From Bacillota bacterium (GTDB taxonomy: Bacteria > Bacillota > Clostridia > Christensenellales > CAG-138): a DNA stretch of 11,340 bases. The stretch covers positions 1 through 11,340 of the forward strand of contig JAEYHP010000026.1 in assembly GCA_023409435.1 (NCBI GenBank), written 5' to 3'. Within the stretch, counting starts at the first letter, position 1. The number at the start of each line of letters is the position of its first letter. Positions 5,993-11,340 of this stretch are shown here, piece after piece. The notes below the pieces were generated by a model, which was not told where the DNA came from, ran no database searches, and was given only the letters and a program-made list of their open reading frames with translations. Made by a program: the position numbers and the translations under genes.

Positions 5993-7652
5993 ACAACACC
6001 GGCCTTCTCATATATCGGAAGCCGCTTGACCAGGCCTCGGTCACCACTACGGTATCCCGGCTGGAGGAACAGTGCACCACAAGGTATGTGCCGTCCTCCC
6101 GTTTCTCTACCACGATTCCCACATGGTTGATTGCGGAAGTCCCCGGCACCGCGCGGAACGCAAGATCGCCGGGCTGCGCTTCATCCCAGCCTAAGGTGAT
6201 CGAATTGCCCCACTGCCGTGCTGAGCCGTCCCCGATGGCGCCCAGCAGCTTGACGTCCTTGGCGGCGTTGATAAACACCCACGTAACAAATCCGCTGCAA
6301 TCAAGACCGAAGTTTTGTATGGTGCCGGTGGTTTCGCTCCCCAGAGAAGTGACCACCTTGGGCACGCCCCAGAGCGGATTCCAGCCGACCTCGGGGTATT
6401 TCCCGCCCCAGAAGTATTCTATCTGCTCCACCATAGAGTGCGCCGTGAGCACGATCTGCTCCCGCTGCATGGTCAAACCTTCGGGCAGGCTCCCCCGGAT
6501 TTCTTCCTCCTGCTCTTTTGACATATCCGAAAACGAGGTGTCCCCGGTGAGCGAAGCAAACAGGCGCAAAAACTCCGGCTGCATCAATTCGTCGAGCTGC
6601 GCAGCCCTGTTTTCATCAAAGCCGTAAAATATCGCCATTTCCTGGCTGCTTTTTTCCGTAAGAATCACTTTGAGCGCGCCGTTCTCCACATTGAATGCAA
6701 GCGAATGCATATCCCAGAACACGTCCTCGATGCCATCTAACGGAATTTTCCGCAAATTGTACAGGTCCAGCGGTTCCTCCACATCCAGCGAGCTTTTCGC
6801 CACAAACACAGCGAGCACCTCCGCCCAGTTGGATACGGTGGGGGTTCTAAGCGGGATAAGCGAGCTTTCTGTCGCAATCCGTATAGGCTGCGCCTCATCC
6901 GTTTCCTCCTGTACAGGCACGGCGCGCAGCAATGAAAACTGCTCGGCGTCGTCAAACGCGTCCTGCAGCAGATTTACCCGTTGCTCAAATTCCTGATTTA
7001 GGCCGGATATGATGCGCTGCAGATCCTCCGAAATCATGTCCCGGTACTCCCGGTATTTGCGATAGCGGGAATCGCTGGTGCCGATAAGGGTGCTTTTTTG
7101 TACCTCCGGTTCAAGCACCGTCACCATGCAGAACGCTACCGCTTCCTCACGGCTTACAGGATGCCTGGCGGCAAGGCGGATGACGTATACGCCCGGCACA
7201 TCCGGCGAGAACCCGCCGTCGTCGAGCACACTCACCCAAAGCTCCTGCCCCAGCTCATCAAACGCAAACGCAAGGCTTTGTAGGTTTAATTGTGTACCCA
7301 CGGGTATGGTGATGTCATGCGAATCGATCCATACTGCATAGGGCAGCGGCATGGGCGAAAGAGTAGGCGTAGGCAAAAGAGTGGGTGTAGGTACAGGCGT
7401 GGGTTCGGGCAAGGGGGTAGGAGTTTCTATGGACGGGGTTTCCAGAGGAAGCGTAGGCTCCGGAGAAGGCGTCTCGGGTGCAGGCGGGGGCGTAGGCTCT
7501 GGCGGAAGTGTGGGCGTCTCCTCCAACAAGGACTCAAGCGGCGTTTCCGGCGTATCCTCCCCTTCTGCAAGCGCGACGGGCCCGCCCGCCTGCAAAAGAA
7601 CGCCGAGCAAAAGAACGCAGGATATATACGTTAAGAGCGCGCGTCTGCGCAT
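5979..7652 (-). CDS. secreted NlpC/P60 (C40) cell-wall peptidase
   Basis: A 557-residue exported protein. The signal peptide (MRRRA plus a hydrophobic core, cleavage probably after VALA, near 29) is followed by a Pro/Thr/Glu-rich linker (about 33-102). Next come an Ig-like segment (about 105-183, with PGVYVIRLAA), a helical segment likely to form a coiled coil (about 194-240), a region of unclear type (about 270-420) and a C-terminal NlpC/P60 domain (about 430-557). The catalytic Cys is C452 in GLDCSGFV, the His is H510 in NHVGIVV, and H527 in VVHCSS fits the third residue. Such enzymes cut stem peptides of peptidoglycan, commonly the D-Glu-gamma-diamino acid bond. NWAEVLAVFVAK (275-286) and the FWDMHS block (312-317) recall NlpC/P60 proteins of clostridial conjugative elements, from memory. 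ATG 7652 has GGGAGG 6 nt upstream. It is first in the operon with the anchored protein. Confidence 0.93.
   Translation of the reverse strand: MRRRALLTYISCVLLLGVLLQAGGPVALAEGEDTPETPLESLLEETPTLPPEPTPPPAPETPSPEPTLPLETPSIETPTPLPEPTPVPTPTLLPTPTLSPMPLPYAVWIDSHDITIPVGTQLNLQSLAFAFDELGQELWVSVLDDGGFSPDVPGVYVIRLAARHPVSREEAVAFCMVTVLEPEVQKSTLIGTSDSRYRKYREYRDMISEDLQRIISGLNQEFEQRVNLLQDAFDDAEQFSLLRAVPVQEETDEAQPIRIATESSLIPLRTPTVSNWAEVLAVFVAKSSLDVEEPLDLYNLRKIPLDGIEDVFWDMHSLAFNVENGALKVILTEKSSQEMAIFYGFDENRAAQLDELMQPEFLRLFASLTGDTSFSDMSKEQEEEIRGSLPEGLTMQREQIVLTAHSMVEQIEYFWGGKYPEVGWNPLWGVPKVVTSLGSETTGTIQNFGLDCSGFVTWVFINAAKDVKLLGAIGDGSARQWGNSITLGWDEAQPGDLAFRAVPGTSAINHVGIVVEKREDGTYLVVHCSSSRDTVVVTEAWSSGFRYMRRPVLYADA
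7347..7556 (-). repeat. low-complexity DNA encoding a Pro/Thr-rich linker
   Basis: Irregular repeats of Pro-Thr, Pro-Glu-Pro-Thr and Thr-Pro-Leu units (residues 33-102 of the NlpC/P60 protein). Such segments act as flexible wall-spanning stalks and are prone to length change. They also produce long meaningless open frames on the opposite strand. Confidence 0.85.
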
Positions 7653-7700
7653 GAAGTTCCTCCCGTAACAAAATAGCCATGGGTTAGGGGTATTTTCTCC

Positions 7701-7729
7701 ATTATAGCGTAAAACATGGGGAACGAGGA
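7701..7729 (-). promoter_or_regulatory. putative promoter of the NlpC/P60 operon
   Basis: Perfect TATAAT on the minus strand (7706-7701), but the position 17 nt upstream holds only TCCTCG (7729-7724), a poor -35. AT-rich DNA directly upstream (7730-7759) could act as an UP element. The 5' leader would be about 42 nt. Confidence 0.5.
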
Positions 7730-7740
7730 TTCAATTTACA

Positions 7741-7760
7741 ATTTATTTGCATTTATTTGA
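7741..7760. repeat. 10-bp tandem direct repeat (AT-rich)
   Basis: ATTTATTTGC and ATTTATTTGA lie head to tail with one helical turn of spacing, next to further AATTT runs at 7732-7743. They sit at about -47 to -66 relative to the predicted NlpC/P60 start of transcription. This could be bent DNA or an UP element. Confidence 0.6.
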
Positions 7761-7863
7761 TATTTCCTCCCATTATGAAACATCTTGCTTTTTAATCGCG
7801 CGCAAAGAGGCTCTTCAAACAGCTCTTCCATAAATTTCTTATTAAATTACATGAAAAAATCCG

Positions 7864-7892
7864 TTGACAGACGGGCGCAATTTTAGTATCCT
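7864..7892 (+). promoter_or_regulatory. sigma-A promoter of the pyr operon
   Basis: Perfect TTGACA (7864-7869), a 17-nt spacer and TATCCT (7887-7892; 4 of 6 matches). The predicted start near 7899 gives a leader of about 187 nt before pyrB. AT-rich DNA lies upstream (about 7829-7860). Confidence 0.75.
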
Positions 7893-7929
7893 TGTCAAAA
7901 TGATGTGCAACATGCGGAAAGGCAAACGT

Positions 7930-7995
7930 ATGAGGCTTCGGCTAAAATACAACCGAATACAACCAAGAGAGATAAAAACACTGGTGCTTTTGTGA
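7930..7995 (+). CDS. possible pyr leader peptide (21 codons)
   Basis: ATG 7930 is preceded by GGAAAGG (7916-7922) at 7 nt spacing. It encodes a 21-residue peptide beginning MRLRLKYNRI and ending TLVLL, with stop TGA at 7993-7995 inside the loop of the pyr terminator hairpin. The same frame opens further upstream at ATG 7900 and 7912, without ribosome binding sites. Four of the 21 codons are Arg, each different (AGG, CGG, CGA, AGA). A ribosome near the stop would cover the 5' arm of the terminator and so favour readthrough, as at the enterobacterial pyrBI leader. No homology is claimed. A short ORF of this length could occur by chance; the ribosome binding site and the stop position are the support. 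Confidence 0.4.
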   Translation: MRLRLKYNRIQPREIKTLVLL

Positions 7996-8012
7996 ACCAA
8001 GTGTTTTTTTTT
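7974..8012 (+). terminator. pyr leader terminator (attenuator)
   Basis: AAAAACACT (7974-7982) pairs with AGTGTTTTT (8000-8008). GGT (7983-7985) pairs with ACC (7996-7998), leaving one bulged A (7999) and a 10-nt loop. A run of nine T ends at 8012. It sits inside the leader between promoter and pyrB, so pyr transcripts must read through it. That is the usual layout of attenuation control. Confidence 0.75.
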
Positions 8013-8085
8013 GCAATCAAGTATGCAGCATAACCTGGACAATCCCTTACGACAGGGCCCCCGTACCAAAGAAAGGAGAGAAGAC

Positions 8086-9021
8086 ATGCTTCAAAACAAA
8101 AGCCTGATTGCCCCGGGAGATTTTTCCCTTCCGGAAATTGAGGAAGTATTATCCCTTGCGGGACGTATCATTCAAAATCCATCCCGTTATCAAGAGGCGT
8201 GCAAAGGAAAGCTCCTTGCAAGCCTTTTTTATGAGCCTTCCACCCGGACCAAATTTTCATTCGACGCCGCCATGCTGCGCTTAGGCGGCAGCACAATCGG
8301 CTTTTCGGACCCTTCCACCTCCAGCGCCGCAAAAGGAGAGACTGTCGCTGACAGCGCCCGCACAGTGGCGCAGTATGCGGACGTCATCGTGGTGCGCCAC
8401 CCCAAGGAGGGTACGGCGAAGCTGATGAGCCAATACGCCTCCTGCCCTGTCATCAACGCGGGGGACGGCGGCCACCACCACCCCACCCAGACGCTGACCG
8501 ACCTTCTGACCATCCGCAACTATAAAAAAAGCTTCGATGGATTGACGGTAGGCGTATGCGGGGACCTGAAATTCGGCCGCACCATCCACTCGCTAGTCAC
8601 CTGCCTCTCCCGGTACGAGAACGTGAAGTTCCTGTTCATCTCCCCGGAAGAGCTGACCATGCCCTCCTACGTCAAGCAGACGCTCAGCAAAGCGAACGTG
8701 TCCTTCACGGAAACCACGGATTTGGAAGCCGCCATGCCTATGCTCGATATCCTCTACATGTCCCGGGTGCAGCGCGAGCGGTTCATCAGCGAGGAAGAAT
8801 ACCTGCGGTTAAAAGACTTCTTCATACTGACCGCGGATAAAATGGCGCTCGCTAAGCAGGATATGATCGTGATGCATCCGCTGCCGCGCGTTAACGAGAT
8901 CGCCACCGAGGTGGATAACGACCCCCGTGCGGTGTATTTTGAGCAGGTGAAGTTCGGCATGTATGTGCGCATGGCGCTCATCATGAAGCTGCTGGGCGCA
9001 AAAGAACCGGCGGGACTGTAA
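8086..9021 (+). CDS. pyrB: aspartate carbamoyltransferase catalytic subunit
   Basis: A 311-residue enzyme, the normal length, that condenses carbamoyl phosphate and aspartate. Carbamoyl-phosphate site: STRT (52-55) in YEPSTRTKFSF and R104 in VVRHP, with H132 and Q135 in HHPTQTLTDL. The mobile 80s loop has SSAAKGET with K83. GDLKFGRTIHSL (159-170) carries R165. SRVQRER (226-232) carries R227, and HPLPRVNEI (264-272) is the conserved late motif. All key residues seen in E. coli PyrB have counterparts. ATG 8086 is chosen because GAAAGGAGAG ends 5 nt before it; the frame stays open upstream to a TTG at 8011, but that lies in the attenuator T run. First gene of the operon, 22 nt before pyrI, with which it should assemble into the holoenzyme. 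Confidence 0.98.
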   Translation: MLQNKSLIAPGDFSLPEIEEVLSLAGRIIQNPSRYQEACKGKLLASLFYEPSTRTKFSFDAAMLRLGGSTIGFSDPSTSSAAKGETVADSARTVAQYADVIVVRHPKEGTAKLMSQYASCPVINAGDGGHHHPTQTLTDLLTIRNYKKSFDGLTVGVCGDLKFGRTIHSLVTCLSRYENVKFLFISPEELTMPSYVKQTLSKANVSFTETTDLEAAMPMLDILYMSRVQRERFISEEEYLRLKDFFILTADKMALAKQDMIVMHPLPRVNEIATEVDNDPRAVYFEQVKFGMYVRMALIMKLLGAKEPAGL

Positions 9022-9043
9022 GAGCTATAAAGGAGGAAATGCT

Positions 9044-9466
9044 ATGATCAACGTATCCAAACTCAAGGAAGGCATCGTGATCGACCATATCCGCGCGGGG
9101 CACGGGTACAAGATTTTTCAGCAGCTTGGCCTGGACAAGCTCGAGGACGTGGTGGTGCTCATGCGCAATGTGAGCAGCACAAAAATGGGGCACAAGGACC
9201 TGATTAAAATAGAGACCAATCTGGAACTCAACCTCGATGTGCTGGGGCTCATCGACCCCAACGTGACCATCTCCTATGTCAAGGAAGGCGAGCGGGTGAG
9301 TAAAATCAAGCTTTCGCCGCCCGAGCATGTGTCGGGCATACTCACCTGCAAGAATCCCCGCTGCATCACCAACCAAGAGCACATCCTAAACACCACGTTC
9401 CACCTGGTGGACGCGGAAAAGAACGAATACGCCTGCGAATACTGCGACGCGCGGGCGCGCCTGTAA
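9044..9466 (+). CDS. pyrI: aspartate carbamoyltransferase regulatory subunit
   Basis: A 140-residue regulatory chain that binds nucleotide effectors and links catalytic trimers. The N-terminal allosteric domain has GIVIDHIRAGHGYKI (10-24) with the conserved Asp-His and Lys positions, and MGHKDLIKIE (48-57). The C-terminal zinc domain has four Cys at 102, 107, 131 and 134 with C-x4-C-x23-C-x2-C spacing, the same as the E. coli chain. ATG 9044 has AAAGGAGG at 9029-9036. PyrI is missing from Bacillus but found in many Clostridia. Its presence implies end-product control of enzyme activity in addition to any control of transcription. Confidence 0.97.
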   Translation: MINVSKLKEGIVIDHIRAGHGYKIFQQLGLDKLEDVVVLMRNVSSTKMGHKDLIKIETNLELNLDVLGLIDPNVTISYVKEGERVSKIKLSPPEHVSGILTCKNPRCITNQEHILNTTFHLVDAEKNEYACEYCDARARL

Positions 9467-9470
9467 GGAG
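9465..9470 (+). promoter_or_regulatory. ribosome binding site for the pyrC TTG start
   Basis: AAGGAG overlaps the pyrI stop codon and lies 9 nt before TTG 9480. This supports TTG as the real start and shows tight coupling of pyrI and pyrC. Confidence 0.65.
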
Positions 9471-9479
9471 TGAAGAACC

Positions 9480-10640
9480 TTGATCGTCCGCTACTATAAT
9501 GCGAGGCTGATTGACGCGATGGGAGACCGTTTCGGCGACCTGTATGTGGAGGGCGGCCTCATCCGGTACTGCGGAGAAGCGGGGCACCAGTATAGCGACA
9601 AGATGGTGGATGTGAATGGCAATGCGATATTGCCCGCGTTTATCGACCTGCACTGCCACCTCAGGGACCCCGGCTATCCGCAAAAGGAGACGATGGAAAC
9701 CGGCATGCGCGCCGCCCTAAAGGGCGGTTACGCGCTGCTGTGCGCCATGGCGAATACGGACCCCGTCATCAGCACACCCGAACTGGTGGAGCAGAACCAT
9801 GAAAAAGCGCGGCGGCTCAGGTTGTGCAAGCTTATTCAGGCCGCGGCTGCGGGCGAAAATCTGGAGGACGCGGTACCCACCGACCGCGCGGCGCTCTCTA
9901 AAGTGACGAGCATGCTCACCAACGACGGTAAGACGATATTCTCGGACGAGTTCATGCGGCAACTGCTGCTCGACTCCAAACGATACGGGTTTTTAATCAG
10001 TACGCATTGCCAGCCGGAGCGGCAGATCGTGGCGCGGGACATCGAGTTATTAAAGGAAACGGGCGGAAACTTGCACATCGGGCACATCAGCCGGGCAGAA
10101 ACCGTGGAGTTGGTGCGGGCCGCTAAAGCGGAAGGGCTTACGCTGACCTGCGAGATCACGCCGCACCACCTGTTCGGCTACGACGACGGTTACAAGGTCA
10201 ACCCGCCGCTGCGCACAAAAGCCGACGTGGAGGCACTGATCGAAGGCATTAAGGACGGAACGGTGGACTGCTTCTCCACCGACCACGCGCCGCATACGGT
10301 AGAGGATAAGCAAAACGGCATGGCGGGCATCTCCAATATCGAATACGCCATAGGGATCTACCTTTCGGTGTTCCATGAACACGAAATACCTCTCACACGG
10401 CTCGCCGAGCTCACTTCTTACGCCCCGGCCCGCAGGCTTAATAGGAAGGCGGGGCTCTTAGCCCCGGGGTATCCGGCGGATATTGTGGTGTTGAATACCG
10501 AGGAAGAATACGAAATAAAGAGGGACGATATGATCTCCCGGTCGCACAACACGCCGTTTAACGGGCGCAAGGTGCGTGGGCGGGTATTACGAACAATCGT
10601 GGAGGGGGAGACGCGCTATGAGTATGGACAGGCTTTTTAA
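9480..10640 (+). CDS. pyrC: dihydroorotase
   Basis: A 386-residue amidohydrolase that cyclises carbamoyl aspartate to dihydroorotate. Metal and catalytic motifs: the HxH pair H58/H60 in FIDLHCHLRDPG, an Asp at 149 in TNDGKT (the position of the bridging Asp in type I enzymes), H176 in STHCQPE, H202 in GHISRAETVE, and D268 in STDHAPHT. KVNPPLRTKADVEAL (239-253) and the late NTPF-x-G motif (357-361) are also typical. It belongs to the class I, Bacillus-like type, not the E. coli type with carboxylated Lys, and is a little shorter than most (about 420-430). TTG 9480 is the start. It overlaps pyrF by 23 nt, so the two should be translationally coupled. Confidence 0.96.
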   Translation: MIVRYYNARLIDAMGDRFGDLYVEGGLIRYCGEAGHQYSDKMVDVNGNAILPAFIDLHCHLRDPGYPQKETMETGMRAALKGGYALLCAMANTDPVISTPELVEQNHEKARRLRLCKLIQAAAAGENLEDAVPTDRAALSKVTSMLTNDGKTIFSDEFMRQLLLDSKRYGFLISTHCQPERQIVARDIELLKETGGNLHIGHISRAETVELVRAAKAEGLTLTCEITPHHLFGYDDGYKVNPPLRTKADVEALIEGIKDGTVDCFSTDHAPHTVEDKQNGMAGISNIEYAIGIYLSVFHEHEIPLTRLAELTSYAPARRLNRKAGLLAPGYPADIVVLNTEEEYEIKRDDMISRSHNTPFNGRKVRGRVLRTIVEGETRYEYGQAF

Positions 10641-11340
10641 GGATGTGCAGAAAAAAGGACCGGTCTGCGTGGGATTGGATACGCAGCTTTCCTTTTTGCC
10701 GGAGTACCTGAAAAAGCAGGACCGCTCCGAAGGGGAAAAGATATACGAGTTCAATCGCAAAATCATCGACGCAACCTATGAGAACGCGGGGTGTTTCAAG
10801 GTGCAGGTCGCCTGCTACGAAGCGCTGGGGCTTAATGGCATGCGGGCGTTTGCGGATACCTTACGGTACGCCAGACAAAAAGGCAGCATTGTCATATCCG
10901 ACGTCAAGCGCGGGGACATTTCATCAACCGCTGCGCAGTACGCGCAGGGGCATTTTACCGGGGACTTTGAAACCGATCTCATCACCGTAAACGTCTACAT
11001 GGGCGAGGACGCGGTATCCCCCTACTACCCGTACCTTGAAAAAGGCAAGGGGCTGTTTGTGCTGGTGAAGACCTCGAACCCTTCGAGCGGCGACTTTCAG
11101 GACTTGGAAATCGGCGGCTCCACGCTCTACCAGCGCATGGCGCAGAAGGTTTCCGAATGGGGCAAGGCGTTCATAGGCGAAAGCGGGTTTTCGGCCATAG
11201 GCGCGGTGACCGGCCTTACTTATCCAGAAGAATTTGAAACCATACGGCAGCTGTTGCCGCATACGTTCCTGCTCATCCCCGGCTACGGCGCACAGGGCGG
11301 CACGGGCAAGGATATCGCAAGCTTCTTCCGGGAGGGGATA
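10618..11340 (+). CDS. pyrF: orotidine 5'-phosphate decarboxylase (3' end outside window)
   Basis: 241 codons are visible and the frame is still open at the window edge; the family is about 270-310 residues. It decarboxylates OMP to UMP. VCVGLDTQ (16-23) holds the substrate-binding Asp, and FKVQVACYEALG (60-71) has the Lys of the second strand. SDVKRGDI (94-101) is the catalytic motif with D95, K97 and D100. VKTSNPSSGD (150-159) and PGYGAQGG (221-228) are the late phosphate-binding loops. Length and motifs fit the type 2 PyrF of Actinobacteria and Clostridia. ATG 10618 lies inside the end of pyrC, with GGAGGGGGAG ending 7 nt upstream. Confidence 0.95.
   Translation, partial: MSMDRLFKDVQKKGPVCVGLDTQLSFLPEYLKKQDRSEGEKIYEFNRKIIDATYENAGCFKVQVACYEALGLNGMRAFADTLRYARQKGSIVISDVKRGDISSTAAQYAQGHFTGDFETDLITVNVYMGEDAVSPYYPYLEKGKGLFVLVKTSNPSSGDFQDLEIGGSTLYQRMAQKVSEWGKAFIGESGFSAIGAVTGLTYPEEFETIRQLLPHTFLLIPGYGAQGGTGKDIASFFREGI

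Larger units (their letters stand above)
7653..8085. other. divergent intergenic region, NlpC/P60 operon versus pyr operon
   Basis: This 433-bp gap is much more A+T-rich than the genes. It holds the minus-strand promoter of the NlpC/P60 gene (7701-7729) with AT-rich upstream DNA, the pyr promoter (7864-7892), a short leader ORF (7930-7995) and the pyr attenuator (7974-8012). I see nothing clear in 7761-7860 apart from a GCTCTTC direct repeat at 7810-7816 and 7822-7828. From 8013 to the pyrB ribosome binding site (8072-8080) I see only a weak 4-bp hairpin. Confidence 0.7.

Noticed and set aside
7351..7668. Gly/Val/Ser-rich plus-strand frame
   Set aside because: It is the reverse complement of the Pro/Thr-rich linker of the NlpC/P60 gene, not a real surface repeat protein.
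7670..7696. Hairpin in the 5' leader of the NlpC/P60 gene
   Set aside because: AAAATA and TATTTT pair with two more G-C pairs across a mismatch. It is short and AT-rich, so chance is as likely as an operator.
7861..7874. CCGT-N6-ACGG dyad over the pyr -35
   Set aside because: Arms of only 4 bp; expected by chance.
7960..7975. PyrR-binding loop in the pyr leader
   Set aside because: CCAAGAGAGAT resembles part of the CC-N-G-N-GAGG loop only if one base is inserted and the last G is ignored, and no supporting stem pairs around it.
8011..8085. Upstream extension of pyrB to TTG 8011
   Set aside because: It would start in the attenuator T run with no ribosome binding site. ATG 8086 has a strong one and gives the normal PyrB N-terminus.
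1..11340. CRISPR array, tRNA, rRNA, insertion sequence or phage genes
   Set aside because: No regular spaced repeats, no tRNA-like cloverleaf, no transposase or integrase, and no terminal inverted repeats were seen by eye on either strand.

Overview
The window reads as ordinary chromosome from a low-G+C-type Gram-positive anaerobe lineage (Bacillota, class Clostridia), although the coding DNA itself is fairly G+C-rich. The reasons are strong AGGAGG-type ribosome binding sites, some TTG starts, sigma-A-like promoters, short intrinsic terminators, a small P-loop protein of clostridial type, a PadR/HAAS-type pair and a pyrB-pyrI-pyrC-pyrF operon. A placement near Christensenellales or Oscillospirales is only a guess.

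Layout. 1-540: a small P-loop protein with its own promoter and terminator. 562-2072: threonine synthase (thrC) and a strong terminator. 2090-2902: a nitrilase-superfamily amidase (omega-amidase/Nit2-like). 2954-3743: an extended -10 promoter, a SanA/YdcF-like (DUF218) membrane protein, and a perfect 13-bp bidirectional terminator. 3770-5152, minus strand: a two-gene operon with a PadR-family repressor first and a translationally coupled polytopic membrane protein with a HAAS-like N-terminus second. Its near-consensus promoter carries a 21-bp dyad that looks like the operator. 5205-7759, minus strand: a secreted NlpC/P60 peptidase with a Pro/Thr-rich linker, followed by an overlapping gene for a membrane-anchored extracytoplasmic protein, then a terminator. 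7864-11340, plus strand: the pyrimidine operon, with a promoter, a ~190-nt leader, pyrB, pyrI, pyrC and pyrF (cut by the window edge).

How the genes work together. PyrB and PyrI should form an allosteric, Zn-containing aspartate transcarbamoylase. PyrC closes the ring and PyrF makes UMP; the dihydroorotate dehydrogenase and PyrE steps are expected beyond the right edge. The pyr leader has a terminator hairpin ending 77 nt before pyrB. A short ORF with a plausible ribosome binding site stops inside that hairpin's loop, an arrangement that recalls the translation-coupled pyrBI attenuator of enterobacteria rather than a PyrR attenuator. The NlpC/P60 gene and its anchored partner probably act together at the cell wall; their order and architecture resemble a pair carried by clostridial conjugative elements.

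I see no CRISPR array, insertion sequence, tRNA or rRNA. No clearly new system stands out. The best leads are the pyr leader, the PadR operator and the NlpC/anchor pair.
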